Assembly: GCF_014189535.1 (NCBI RefSeq)
Contig: NZ_CP050304.1
Span: 186,001 to 250,000 of the forward strand
DNA: 64,000 nucleotides
Source: Rhizobium lusitanum
GTDB taxonomy: Bacteria > Pseudomonadota > Alphaproteobacteria > Rhizobiales > Rhizobiaceae
Direction: 5' to 3'
Both the position numbers and the translations under genes were made by a program. Of this stretch, positions 26,850 to 35,639 are shown in pieces. Within the stretch, counting starts at the first letter, position 1. Each line of letters begins with the position of its first letter. The notes beneath the pieces were generated by a model that had not been told where the DNA came from, made no database searches, and worked only from the letters and a program-made list of their open reading frames with translations.

Positions 26850-27417
26850 TTGCTGCCCCTATCGTGTTCCATTCCGCAGCACGGAACGAACATAACAACC
26901 GGCGTCGAATGTATGCACCGTCGTCGCGAACGGTCAACACCCCATCCTCCGACACTCACCAACCATCCTGTCGGGTTGCCATTGATCGAGATTTCCGCCG
27001 GGTGCGTTCGCGCGTGCCTCTTCCCGTAGCCGGTGTTGGTTCGTCTGCGGGAAACACCAATGGCCGTTCCTGGGAGCGTGCTAATTTTGCTTGCGTAGCA
27101 AGCACTGCCTTCACGACAGCTGATGTCGAATGCTCGAACTGGGTCAATAACGAAGGAAACGCCGCAATTGTATAAACAGCATAACAGTAACGATAATTCT
27201 CACCATAGTATGTATTTCTCTAATATCAGTAGAGTAATCACGAGTTGGTGAATTCTCGTCAATAATGACCTGTTGCGCTCAGTTTGCGACAATGCTAGCC
27301 GTTTAGCGTGTCTACCGTAAAGTTAGGCACATATTGTCTGAATACATACTTATCCGGTGTTATGAACGGTATGTATTACTGTGAAAATGCATCTCTATTC
27401 TAATATAGGAGACCGTA
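26850..27417. other. Long upstream region of the RiPP-like operon
   Basis: About 570 bases between the divergent GNAT and the precursor gene. The first ~320 bases hold only weak open frames on both strands (for example 26956-27147 minus) with no recognisable family. The rest is strongly A+T-rich and contains three copies of the 9-mer GTATGTATT or its complement (27208-27216, 27341-27349, 27369-27377), and a TAATAT element at ~27401 close to the start. Confidence 0.5.
27341..27377. promoter_or_regulatory. Inverted repeat upstream of the precursor peptide gene
   Basis: AATACATAC (27341-27349) and GTATGTATT (27369-27377) are perfect 9-bp arms separated by 19 bases. A third half-site in the same orientation as the right arm is at 27208-27216. 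The dyad ends 40 bases before the GTG start, where an operator or activator site would be expected. No regulator gene is obvious inside the cluster. Confidence 0.6.
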
Positions 27418-27639
27418 GTGGATAACAACAAGCCCCAAGATACTACTACCGACAAAGACAAGCTTCGTGAACTTTTGGAGGAAGAGCTTAATCAAGTTGC
27501 CGGCGGTGACGGCGATGGTGACGGTGATGGTGATGGTGATGGTGACGGCGACGATGATGGCGGCGGCGACCAGGCGTCTGCAGGCGGCCAGCCTGAATGT
27601 AACGACGGCCCCGGCCCCTACGGTGGCGTCGTTACCTGA
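27418..27639 (+). CDS. Putative RiPP precursor peptide, double-glycine leader with Asp-Gly repeats
   Basis: A 73-residue peptide starting at GTG 27418 behind TAGGAGA. Residues 1-30 look like a double-glycine leader: charged start, then the amphipathic LRELLEEELNQVAGG with Leu at regular positions and GG at 29-30. Residues 31-44 are seven Asp-Gly repeats, followed by DDDGGGDQASAGG and a C-terminal QPECNDGPGPYGGVVT with the only Cys (61). A second GG (56-57) could be another cleavage site. The C39-peptidase exporter at 33291 is the expected protease. The acidic repeat resembles calcium-binding loops; the adjoining oxygenases suggest Asp hydroxylation (inference). I know of no named family for it. 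Confidence 0.75.
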   Translation: MDNNKPQDTTTDKDKLRELLEEELNQVAGGDGDGDGDGDGDGDGDDDGGGDQASAGGQPECNDGPGPYGGVVT

Positions 27640-27696
27640 CAATAGTATCTGTGTGGCGCCTTAATTTTGGGATGGCCCCACATCGAACAACAGGGT

Positions 27697-27714
27697 CGCC
27701 GTTTCACGACGGCG
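27697..27714 (+). promoter_or_regulatory. Hairpin between precursor and modification genes
   Basis: CGCCGT-TTCACG-ACGGCG forms a 6-bp G+C-rich stem with a 6-base loop in the ~110-base gap after the precursor gene. No T-run follows. It may act as a partial terminator or 3' stabiliser that keeps precursor mRNA more abundant than the downstream enzyme genes, as in other peptide operons (inference). Confidence 0.4.
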
Positions 27715-27747
27715 GCACAACTGATTGTCTATTGTCGGAGGTGACAG

Positions 27748-28721
27748 ATGTCGGAAATCGCGCTGGCTGAAAAATCCAAGTGCTTGGCGATCGTTGGTCT
27801 TGCAGCCAAAAAGAATATAGAGGTAAGGACTCTCGAAGATTTGAACAGAACGGATGTTCGAAATTTCGTTATCGATAGCTGTGATATATTGTTATCTGAG
27901 ACCATTGACGTAATGAAAGGCAGACTTTCAGACGCAGCAATTGGCATTGGCGCCGTAGATATTCCAAACTTTATAGCCGATGATACTACCTTGAATAAAG
28001 TTTGGGGAGCGGCCATTGCGTTTGGTATATATAACAATATTTTCTCGCCATCTGTGAGCGGCGTTACTGGCCTCCCTTATTCTCTATATCGTGCTTCAAA
28101 TGCTGCAGTAGAGCAAATGAAGCGAAATAATATTAAGTTGAGCACCCCAGATACGATCCTCAAATTTCACACCGACGGTTTGACAGCCAAGGATGACATT
28201 GGCGTCCCAAAATTTATCGCGCTTTACAACATCATTATAAACTATCAGCAGCCAGGGCGATTCCACTGGGTTCCTTTCGTAAAATGGAAGGAATTTGATA
28301 AGTTCGCTCGCGAGGTTGGAATTGACGTGCCTTATCGAATCGCATTGACACCTGCGGTTATAACAATGCCTGACGGTGAAGAGGTTGTCGTAAACAATCG
28401 CATCATCGAGGTACCGATTTTTTTCAGAGTGAGTTGCCTCGGCCGATTATGTTCTTCAATGGAGACGTACTTGGGCCGGCCGTGGGTAATCCTATTGATG
28501 ACACGGTGATCGCAAGGATGTTGCGGTCAATTTCGGAGCAGTCTGAGAGGATATCCATCCCCCAAAAGACTCGACGTTTGATTGTTGTCAACAATCAGCT
28601 AGGCCTGCACGCTCGTGACATATTGCAAGATCCAATAGCGGGTTCAAAAATCACCCGGTCGTATATAAGGAGTCTCTCAAGCGAGGCGGTAAGTGTCCTA
28701 AAATCACCGGCCTACGTTTAA
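27748..28721 (+). pseudogene. Clavaminate-synthase-like Fe(II)/2OG oxygenase (TauD/CAS superfamily), single frameshift
   Basis: It starts at ATG 27748 after GGAGGTGACAG. The first frame has FHTDG near residue 151 (His and Asp ligands) followed by GRFHWVPFVKW. It shifts at a T7 run (28418-28424). The -1 frame continues with PRPIMFFNGD and VVNNQLGLHARD (distal His) and RSYIRSL, where CAS-type enzymes have their 2OG-binding Arg. Adding one T gives a continuous 324-codon gene (VPIFFQSELPRPIM). Known relatives hydroxylate Arg, Asn or Asp beta-carbons. Its place right after the Asp-Gly precursor suggests that it modifies the peptide. The superfamily call rests on motifs only. Confidence 0.72.
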
Positions 28722-28770
28722 CGAGATAAGTTGGCCTTCGTTGATTATTTTTGCGGCCCGGGAGAACTAG

Positions 28771-30272
28771 ATGCCACGGATAGCGCTTGTCTACTTTTCG
28801 CAGAGTGTAACTGATTACACACCTCTTGACCTTGCATACATCGTTGCGAATATAACGCCCATACTTGGGAAGTCATATGAGTTCGATATCGTCAGATTGC
28901 CTCATCGGCGTGAGAAGACGCGCCTCATTGAAGAACAGACAGAGGCTCGGCAAAGAACAATTTCGGCCAACGCGAACCAGCTGATCGATCGTAAGCCCGA
29001 TGCAATATTCTTTTTGCGGATAGCGTTGTGTGGAGTAAAGTATTTGCTTTGGGACGCGCAAAAGCTATCGCTTCAAGAATTCGAGAGAAGGCCGCACACA
29101 TATTTTTAGGCGCGTGCAGCCATAAGCTGGAACCCGACACTGCCGATAAAATTGTCAATGACCACTATTTTGATTGTGCGGTTCGGGGGCCGTCAGAGGA
29201 TATTTTTGCAAATCTACCCTCCATCCTGGGTCGGAGATTTGTACCCGGAGTAATTTACGATAATGCCCGGCTAGCGGGCACCAATGAAGGTTTTGAAACC
29301 GTTAGACCGAGCATACCGAAATCGGCCTCATATAACAGCTTGGACCAGGTCGCTTCGCCGTATCTGTCCCACGTTCTCGACGGCTTTTTAGCTGAGCAAC
29401 AGCAGCGGCGTGATGGGAAGTTCAGGGCTTTTCTATCTTCTTCACGAGGTTGTCAGTTCGCCTGCCATTTCTGTTCGCGAAGCGTTAAGTACGAAAAAGT
29501 GAGATACTTCTCGGCCGCTCGATTTTACGGGGAGATAGAGTATCTACATACCAATTTTGGGGTAAATCGCTTTTTCGTTCTGGATGATGCTTTCCTCTGT
29601 TCGAAGAAACGGCTCAAAGAATTGAAGGACGAGTTTGAGCGGTGCAAAATCACCACTCCTTCGTTAGGTATTATTTCATTGTATGTCATGGCTCGGCCTG
29701 AGAGTATGGACGTTGAAGTCATTGAATTCATGTCAGCACTCAATGTACGGTACCTTCAAATTGGCCTCCAGACTATTAATCCTGCATTGCAACACTTTAT
29801 GGGGAGGCCAATAGACGTAGCATATTTCCGCGAGATTAAAGCGTGGCTAGATAAATACAAAATAGCATTGCAATTGGACGTTATTCTTGGTTTCCCAGGA
29901 GATACCGTCGAGTGGATGATCAAAACTGTCACATATGCGACCTCACTTGATCCCGCATCCATCCAATTAAAGCAACTATATTTAAACCCGTTCACAGCTT
30001 TCCATGTCGACCAATTAAAGCACGAACTTGCAACTGAGGAAGATCAAACCCGCGACGCATTCGATGCGGATTTTGACGCGCCTTATGTGGTCGGAGGGCG
30101 CGGACTGGACGAGCGTTATTACGTCGATACGAATACCGCCATTATGGAGGAAATTCAGAAGCGACCTGATATCAGATGGAAGTATCTTTCGAAACGACAG
30201 CGTTTTGTAAGCACGAACTTCTATCCGGGGGTTCCGAAGACATCGGACGCACAGCTGCACGCTGGCGTATGA
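28771..30272 (+). pseudogene. B12-binding-type radical SAM protein, single frameshift
   Basis: The first frame (28771-) has a start typical of cobalamin-binding radical SAM proteins (RIALVYFSQSVTDYTPLDLAYI). At a T5 run (29011-29015) the frame shifts by -1 and the reading continues ADSVVWSKVFALGRAKAIA to 30272. Adding one T gives a 500-codon gene. The Fe-S motif SRGCQFACHFC (CxxxCxxC) is near residue 226. It is followed by radical SAM barrel features: FFVLDDAF, YLQIGLQTINP, and QLDVILGFPGDTVE. Family members methylate or otherwise functionalise unactivated carbons, or form C-C and C-S links. The B12 domain lacks the canonical DxHxxG motif as far as I can see, so cobalamin use is uncertain. 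Confidence 0.78.
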
Positions 30273-30324
30273 GATAGATGCTCCCCGATAATCGCAAGGT
30301 CAATTAAAAGCTTGGAGTCATTAG

Positions 30325-31911
30325 GTGGACAATCGTCTTAGCGAGCTTCGGTCTGGAAAAGACAAGGACTTAAATACCAGCCATTGCTTATTAACCGTTT
30401 GGCAATCCGGTACGCAAGTGCACCGTACCAAATCCGCTGTATCGGACTATCCAGCCGCTGTGCAGGCACTGGCGTCCAAGTTTCGAAATGCAGACTTTAT
30501 TCATCTTGAGATCGTTAGCCCACCTCCAGCCTCAAGCTCTAAAAGCCTTCGCCAGATGTTCGAGCGTCGGTCGGATGGCCTTTATGCTGTAGAAATCGCC
30601 ACCGATTCGGCTACCCAATACATTTACGCATCTGACATTTTAACTGATAACATAGGCCTTCGAGACCGTGTAAAGGAGTTCGTAACGAATACGGGCTGCG
30701 ATTTATCGGATCCGCAAAGCCCCCTTTCTTTGGATGCCAGGTTTTCGCAAATGAAGCTGTTCATTCCAACAAGTGGCAGATACCTAGATTTACACAGAGG
30801 TTCTGCACACGGAATATTCTTTTCCTCGGTCGAGGCGGCAACAAAAGCGCTCGCTGAACTACTGATTCAGTGGGCGCTAAACAACGCTTCTCCGGACGGA
30901 AGCCTGCCATACAAGGTATATCCGTCCGGTCGTCGTTTGGAACCAACTCACGACAATCCTATTCGCCAGTGGATGACCACTTGGGCGCTCGCGACCCACG
31001 CAAAAAAAGTGAATGATGAAGAGCTGCTCCGTATTGTCACAAAGAACATCAAATACAATATGAGAAAGTTCTATAAGGCGGTCGGCGAGATCGGGCTCAT
31101 GGAGCACAATTCCATAAGCAAATTGGGTGCGAGCGCGGTTGCTGCTTTGGCGATCTTCAGCCACGAAGGAAATGATGGCCTACATCGTGCGGAGTTGAAA
31201 GCTCTTCTCGCGGGTATATCGTGTCAGTGGACGGCTTCGGGAAGATTCAAAACGTTCTTCAGTCCCTCGAACTGGAGCGGCAACCAAAATTTTTATCCGG
31301 GTGAAACGCTCCTCTTATGGTCAACGTTGTTGGACTATCAATCGACCCCCGAACTGAAAGAGAAATTCGAAACTAGCACCAGTTACTATAAGGAGTTCTT
31401 CAGGAATAACCCCAATCCGGCGTTTGTTCCGTGGCATACCATGGCCCAATTTAAAGCTTTTTGTCGGGACGAAAATTCTGATCGTGCCGACTATATCTTC
31501 GAAATGAATGACTTCTTGGTAGCAATTCAGCAAAATGATATTTCTGACAAATCAGATCTCACGGGGAGCTTTTACGATCCCGCTCGCCCGGAATACGGCC
31601 CACCGCATGCCTCATCTACCGCTATATATGTTGAATCACTTATTCATGCGTTGAAGATTGCCCGCCATCAAAACGACAAAGTGCGAGAAACACGCTATCT
31701 AAATTCCATTCTCCTGGGTTTTAACAATCTGAACAAGCTGCAGTTCAAGAGCGAAGCTGAGCTCTTTTACGTTGCGGACAAGAGGCGAGCATTTGGCGGC
31801 CTTCGCAGCAATCCTTTTGACAATATTATCCGAATAGACAACATCCAGCATGCGCTAGCAGCATGTAACGCATGGGAACTAATTGGATCCGAATCATCTA
31901 GCGGCAACTAG
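30325..31911 (+). CDS. Unrecognised 528-aa protein, probable alpha/alpha-toroid
   Basis: I do not recognise a named family. It starts at GTG 30325 behind GGAG. Residues ~1-190 form a mixed alpha/beta region. From ~200 to the end it is mostly helical with recurring motifs typical of (alpha/alpha)6 toroids: NWSGNQNFYPGETLLLWSTLLD near 325 (broken by the loop), FVPWHTMAQFKAF near 380, and PPHASSTAIYVESLIHALK near 425. Glu and Trp clusters could line a central cavity, as in epimerases, lyases or lanthipeptide cyclase-like folds. No signal peptide is present. It lies between the radical SAM and transport genes and is probably a tailoring enzyme or scaffold of the cluster. Confidence 0.6.
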   Translation: MDNRLSELRSGKDKDLNTSHCLLTVWQSGTQVHRTKSAVSDYPAAVQALASKFRNADFIHLEIVSPPPASSSKSLRQMFERRSDGLYAVEIATDSATQYIYASDILTDNIGLRDRVKEFVTNTGCDLSDPQSPLSLDARFSQMKLFIPTSGRYLDLHRGSAHGIFFSSVEAATKALAELLIQWALNNASPDGSLPYKVYPSGRRLEPTHDNPIRQWMTTWALATHAKKVNDEELLRIVTKNIKYNMRKFYKAVGEIGLMEHNSISKLGASAVAALAIFSHEGNDGLHRAELKALLAGISCQWTASGRFKTFFSPSNWSGNQNFYPGETLLLWSTLLDYQSTPELKEKFETSTSYYKEFFRNNPNPAFVPWHTMAQFKAFCRDENSDRADYIFEMNDFLVAIQQNDISDKSDLTGSFYDPARPEYGPPHASSTAIYVESLIHALKIARHQNDKVRETRYLNSILLGFNNLNKLQFKSEAELFYVADKRRAFGGLRSNPFDNIIRIDNIQHALAACNAWELIGSESSSGN

Positions 31912-31932
31912 CCCTTTTTTTGGTATGCTTGA

Positions 31933-33294
31933 ATGCCCGAGGATGAAGACAGTTATGTCCAAAATACCGCACTTCGTTTGCCATTAAATGGAAAGCCGGA
32001 GACAAGCAGCAAGCCCTTGGTGCCGCTCTTCCGCCTCCAGGCAATTGAGGCGCGCGCGCCGTCCCACCTCCCACGCGTGATCCAAATACGTGTACCCTAT
32101 ATGACTGCGACGGCAATTTTTGCTGTCGCAGTTCTATTTCTGCTGGCAGGCCTTTGTGTTTTTGGTCGCCTGACGCAAATTGTCATTGCTGAAGGTATTC
32201 TTGTCCCGGATAAAAGTAGTGTCAAAACGTATCCCCCGAAAGCAGGAATAATCGTCAAACAGTTTGTCATTCAGGGCCAGAAGGTTCGGAAAGGCGATCC
32301 TTTATATGCGATATCTGGCGATCAATATGATGATCGCAATGCCGCCATACTGAACCATCAAAGTGAACTAATAAGGCTCAGGGTCGCCAATATCCAACAG
32401 CAAAAGGAATTGGAGACACGACAGGAGGAGGAGCAGGTTAAGCTCTTCGAGCAGCAAAAACAGGATTCCCAACAGCAGCTCGAGATATTCGAGAAATCCG
32501 CTGAGGCTTTTGCAGATTCAGTGGAGTTGGATCGCAATATTCTGTCGCGCCGCCAAAAACTCCAGGCACAAAATGCGGTATCTGTGGAGCAAACAGAGCA
32601 GGCGGGGAAATTGCTCTCGAATGATCAGGAGCGTTTGCTGTCCTTGACCGAGAAGCGGCAAACGCTGCTTCGTCAAATTGCACAATATGAAAGTCAAGCG
32701 CGCCTCGCGCCTATTGAACTATCAATGAAATTGTCGTCGTTGGAGGAGCAAGCTACAGCTCAACTCCTTGATTTATCAAGAACAGAAATGGAGCGAGAAA
32801 CAATCGTTCAGGCACCAATCGATGGAGAAATTGCTACAGAGGTCGCGTACGTTGGGCAACGCGTTACGCCAGATCAGCCACTTGTGGTGGTGAATCCATC
32901 TGATTCGAAATTAATCGCAGAATTATTCGTAACAAGCGCCGGGATAGGCTTCCTGAAGCCAGGCGGGCGTGCTGCCCTCAAATATGATGCTTATCCATAT
33001 CAGACATTCGGGTATTTCATGGGACATATCCGAAGTATAAGTAATGTTGCCCTTATGCCACAAGAAGTACAAACGCTGCAATTTAAACTTGCCACCAACC
33101 AACCGGTCTTCAAGGTGGTTGTAGATTTGGATCAGCAGGATGTAACAACCTATGGATATAAGACAGTCCTCCTACCCGGATCTACGTTCTCAGCAGATCT
33201 TTCGGGTGAAACACGCAACATTTGGCAATGGATACTAAATCCGCTTTTGTCAGTTAAAGGATATGCCTTTTCTAGCAGTGGAAATCCCAAATGA
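31933..33294 (+). CDS. HlyD-family periplasmic adaptor (membrane fusion protein)
   Basis: A 453-residue protein. A transmembrane helix lies at ~57-80 (TATAIFAVAVLFLLAGLCVF), then a lipoyl half-motif (GIIVKQFVIQGQKVRKGDPL), a long Gln/Glu-rich coiled coil (~130-270), a second lipoyl half (IVQAPIDGEIATEVAYVGQRV), and a beta-barrel. This is the standard adaptor of type I secretion. It links the inner-membrane ABC exporter to an outer-membrane channel not encoded in this window. Its stop overlaps the exporter start by 4 bases. Confidence 0.92.
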   Translation: MPEDEDSYVQNTALRLPLNGKPETSSKPLVPLFRLQAIEARAPSHLPRVIQIRVPYMTATAIFAVAVLFLLAGLCVFGRLTQIVIAEGILVPDKSSVKTYPPKAGIIVKQFVIQGQKVRKGDPLYAISGDQYDDRNAAILNHQSELIRLRVANIQQQKELETRQEEEQVKLFEQQKQDSQQQLEIFEKSAEAFADSVELDRNILSRRQKLQAQNAVSVEQTEQAGKLLSNDQERLLSLTEKRQTLLRQIAQYESQARLAPIELSMKLSSLEEQATAQLLDLSRTEMERETIVQAPIDGEIATEVAYVGQRVTPDQPLVVVNPSDSKLIAELFVTSAGIGFLKPGGRAALKYDAYPYQTFGYFMGHIRSISNVALMPQEVQTLQFKLATNQPVFKVVVDLDQQDVTTYGYKTVLLPGSTFSADLSGETRNIWQWILNPLLSVKGYAFSSSGNPK

Positions 33295-35465
33295 CGATCG
33301 ATTTGCAGGCAGATACAGCGAAGATCTTTGGCAAGCGCAGACATCTACCTATATTGAGGCAGACGGAGGCGGCCGAATGCGGCATCGTGTGCTTGGCAAT
33401 GATCGCCGCATTCTGGGGCAAGAATATAGATGTCACAACCATTCGGCAGCGCTTCGCCATATCGTCGCGAGGTACGAACATCCGCACGCTGATGAAAATC
33501 GGCGACCTGTTAGGTCTTTCTAGCCGCGCGGTCCGAATTGATATCGTCGACCTCGACAACCTTAGGCTCCCAGCGATTTTACATTGGGAGTTCAAGCATT
33601 TTGTTGTTCTGCGATCTGTGGGACAAAAATTCGTAATACATGACCCCCGGCTGGGAACTAGAAACCTTCGAAAAGATGAATTGAATGATAAGTTCACAGG
33701 TGTAGCCCTCGAACTTTGGCCAGCCAGTGATTTTTCACCTCAAGGGTCTACGAAGCGCTCATCGTGGCGGTCACTTCTGGTAGAACCACGTGGTTTTGCG
33801 GTGATGTGCGCGAAACTGCTAACCATTGGCTTAGCTATTGAAGCTATATCCCTTTTGACACCAATGATAACTCAATGGGGTATAGATAATATTGCATCCT
33901 CTGGTGATTTGGATCTGCTTACTGTTTTAGCAATGGCCCTTGGTACCCTTTTGGTCTTGCAGGCCGCTTTCACAGCGTTAAGGGGATGGGCGGTAAACTC
34001 GGCTACAACCTCATATATTCTTAACTGGAAAATGCATATTTTTGCGCATATGACGACTTTGTCGATGCGCTATTTCGAGTTGAGACGCGTCGGCGATATA
34101 ACATCACGCTACGACTCTGTTGAGCGCATAATCGGAATATTGAATGATAGTTTCGTGGAAGGTATCCTTGATTCTGCAATGGGGATATTCACGATATCCA
34201 TACTGTTTGTCTACAATGTCCCGCTTACGCTCATCACCCTTTTGGGTGCCAGCTCTTATGTTCTTTTACGAGTTATTCGGTATGGCTCAATACGGGAGCT
34301 AACGCAGGAAAGCTTGCTAGCGGATGCGAGGGAAAATTCCAGCCTAATTGAAACTATAAGAGGCATTCGACCGATTAAGCTTTTCGGTCGGGAGAAAGGT
34401 AGAGAGCAAGAATGGGTGGCGGCCGCTGTTGATGAAGCAAATGCGTCCTTGGCGTTATCCAAAACGCAGGTATTGTTTAGATTCATTTCCAATCTTATTA
34501 GCGGCGGAGAGCAAGTAATAATTTTTTGGCTGTGCATGCGGATGGTTACGCAAGGACAGATGACTATAGGTATGATCGTCGCCTATGCTGCCTATCGAAG
34601 TCAATTTTATTCAAGCGTCTCAGGTCTGGTAGACAACTATATTAGCCTCCAAATTGTCAAGATACATGCCGAACGTGTGGCGGATATTGTCTTAGCGACG
34701 CCGGAAGAGAATACGGATTTGGTCGAAATGACGGAGAGGATCGGAGCACTCTCTGCGGAGATTTCTGTGCAAGATGTGACGTTTCGCTATGGAGCATTTG
34801 ATACTTTTGCTTTGCAGAACATCTCGATCAAGATCGAAGAAGGCGAAAATGTCGCGTTAGTAGGTCGATCAGGCTGTGGAAAGAGCAGTCTTATGAGCCT
34901 CTTGGTAGGGCTTTATGAGCCGGAGGAGGGGCGGGTGTCTTTTGGCGGCATTCCATTGGCAGGACTGGGCTTGGCTGCTGTAAGGCGAAAAATCGCGGTA
35001 GTGATGCAAGACGACATGCTTTTTGCGGGAACGATAGCCCAGAATATAGCATCTTTCGATGCGAACCTTGAGCTGGAGCGCCTTGAGGAATGCGCGCGGA
35101 TCGCCTGTATTGATCAAGAGATTATTACGATGCCTATGGGTTATGGCAGTCTTGTCTCAGACCTTGGAAGCAGCCTCTCTGGAGGTCAGCGGCAACGAGT
35201 TTGCATAGCTCGAGCGCTATATAAACAACCACGTGTTTTGCTTATGGATGAGGCGACCAGTCATCTAGACGTGGAAACAGAGCGTGAGATAAATGCAAAA
35301 ATTCAGAAACTGGGTATCACGCGGATCATTATTGCTCATCGATTGGACACCATAAGGTCGGCGTCGCGGCTTGTATTATTGGAGTCGGGCAAGATCATTG
35401 CGGATACCAAGGCAGGGAATGGCTACGAAGAGATCATAGATGCGATTATTGGCCGGAGACTCTGA
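33291..35465 (+). CDS. Peptidase-containing ABC exporter (C39 bacteriocin-type, PCAT)
   Basis: A 724-residue protein with three parts. Residues ~18-140 are a C39 peptidase: Gln24 and Cys30 in RQTEAAECG, His near 108 in FKHFVVL, Asp in HDPRLG. Then six membrane helices (~165-440), and an ATPase with VGRSGCGKSS near 525, LSGGQRQR and LLMDEATSHLD. Such proteins cut double-glycine leaders and export the core peptide. The catalytic triad is intact, which supports the peptide at 27418 as its substrate. It is coupled to the HlyD gene by an ATGA overlap and closes the cluster. Confidence 0.94.
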   Translation: MTIDLQADTAKIFGKRRHLPILRQTEAAECGIVCLAMIAAFWGKNIDVTTIRQRFAISSRGTNIRTLMKIGDLLGLSSRAVRIDIVDLDNLRLPAILHWEFKHFVVLRSVGQKFVIHDPRLGTRNLRKDELNDKFTGVALELWPASDFSPQGSTKRSSWRSLLVEPRGFAVMCAKLLTIGLAIEAISLLTPMITQWGIDNIASSGDLDLLTVLAMALGTLLVLQAAFTALRGWAVNSATTSYILNWKMHIFAHMTTLSMRYFELRRVGDITSRYDSVERIIGILNDSFVEGILDSAMGIFTISILFVYNVPLTLITLLGASSYVLLRVIRYGSIRELTQESLLADARENSSLIETIRGIRPIKLFGREKGREQEWVAAAVDEANASLALSKTQVLFRFISNLISGGEQVIIFWLCMRMVTQGQMTIGMIVAYAAYRSQFYSSVSGLVDNYISLQIVKIHAERVADIVLATPEENTDLVEMTERIGALSAEISVQDVTFRYGAFDTFALQNISIKIEEGENVALVGRSGCGKSSLMSLLVGLYEPEEGRVSFGGIPLAGLGLAAVRRKIAVVMQDDMLFAGTIAQNIASFDANLELERLEECARIACIDQEIITMPMGYGSLVSDLGSSLSGGQRQRVCIARALYKQPRVLLMDEATSHLDVETEREINAKIQKLGITRIIIAHRLDTIRSASRLVLLESGKIIADTKAGNGYEEIIDAIIGRRL

Positions 35466-35639
35466 GCGTGTCAGCCTTGTTGTAAATCAGCACCAAGATT
35501 GTGCCCACTTAAAAGGATACACTTTTGATGACCAGTTATTGGCGGCAGAGAGCGGCGTTGCCTAGTGTTTCCGGCAAGCTTCGGACTGCACTAACTGCTT
35601 CCTGTCTTGTCTCTGCCACCTATCGGGAGCTTTCGCATA

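Noticed and set aside
26864..27175. A 103-codon plus-strand gene upstream of the RiPP-like operon
   Set aside because: No ribosome site, no recognisable family, and low-complexity Arg/Ser/Thr composition typical of a shadow frame.
27400..27642. An 80-codon minus-strand frame with a Val/Thr/Ile repeat opposite the Asp-Gly precursor
   Set aside because: The repeat is simply the reverse reading of the Asp-Gly codons. The plus strand has the ribosome site, GG leader and operon context.
28434..28721. A separate 95-residue gene after the CAS-like oxygenase
   Set aside because: It begins at a TTG inside the preceding frame and carries the oxygenase's second His region, so it is the 3' part of one frameshifted gene.
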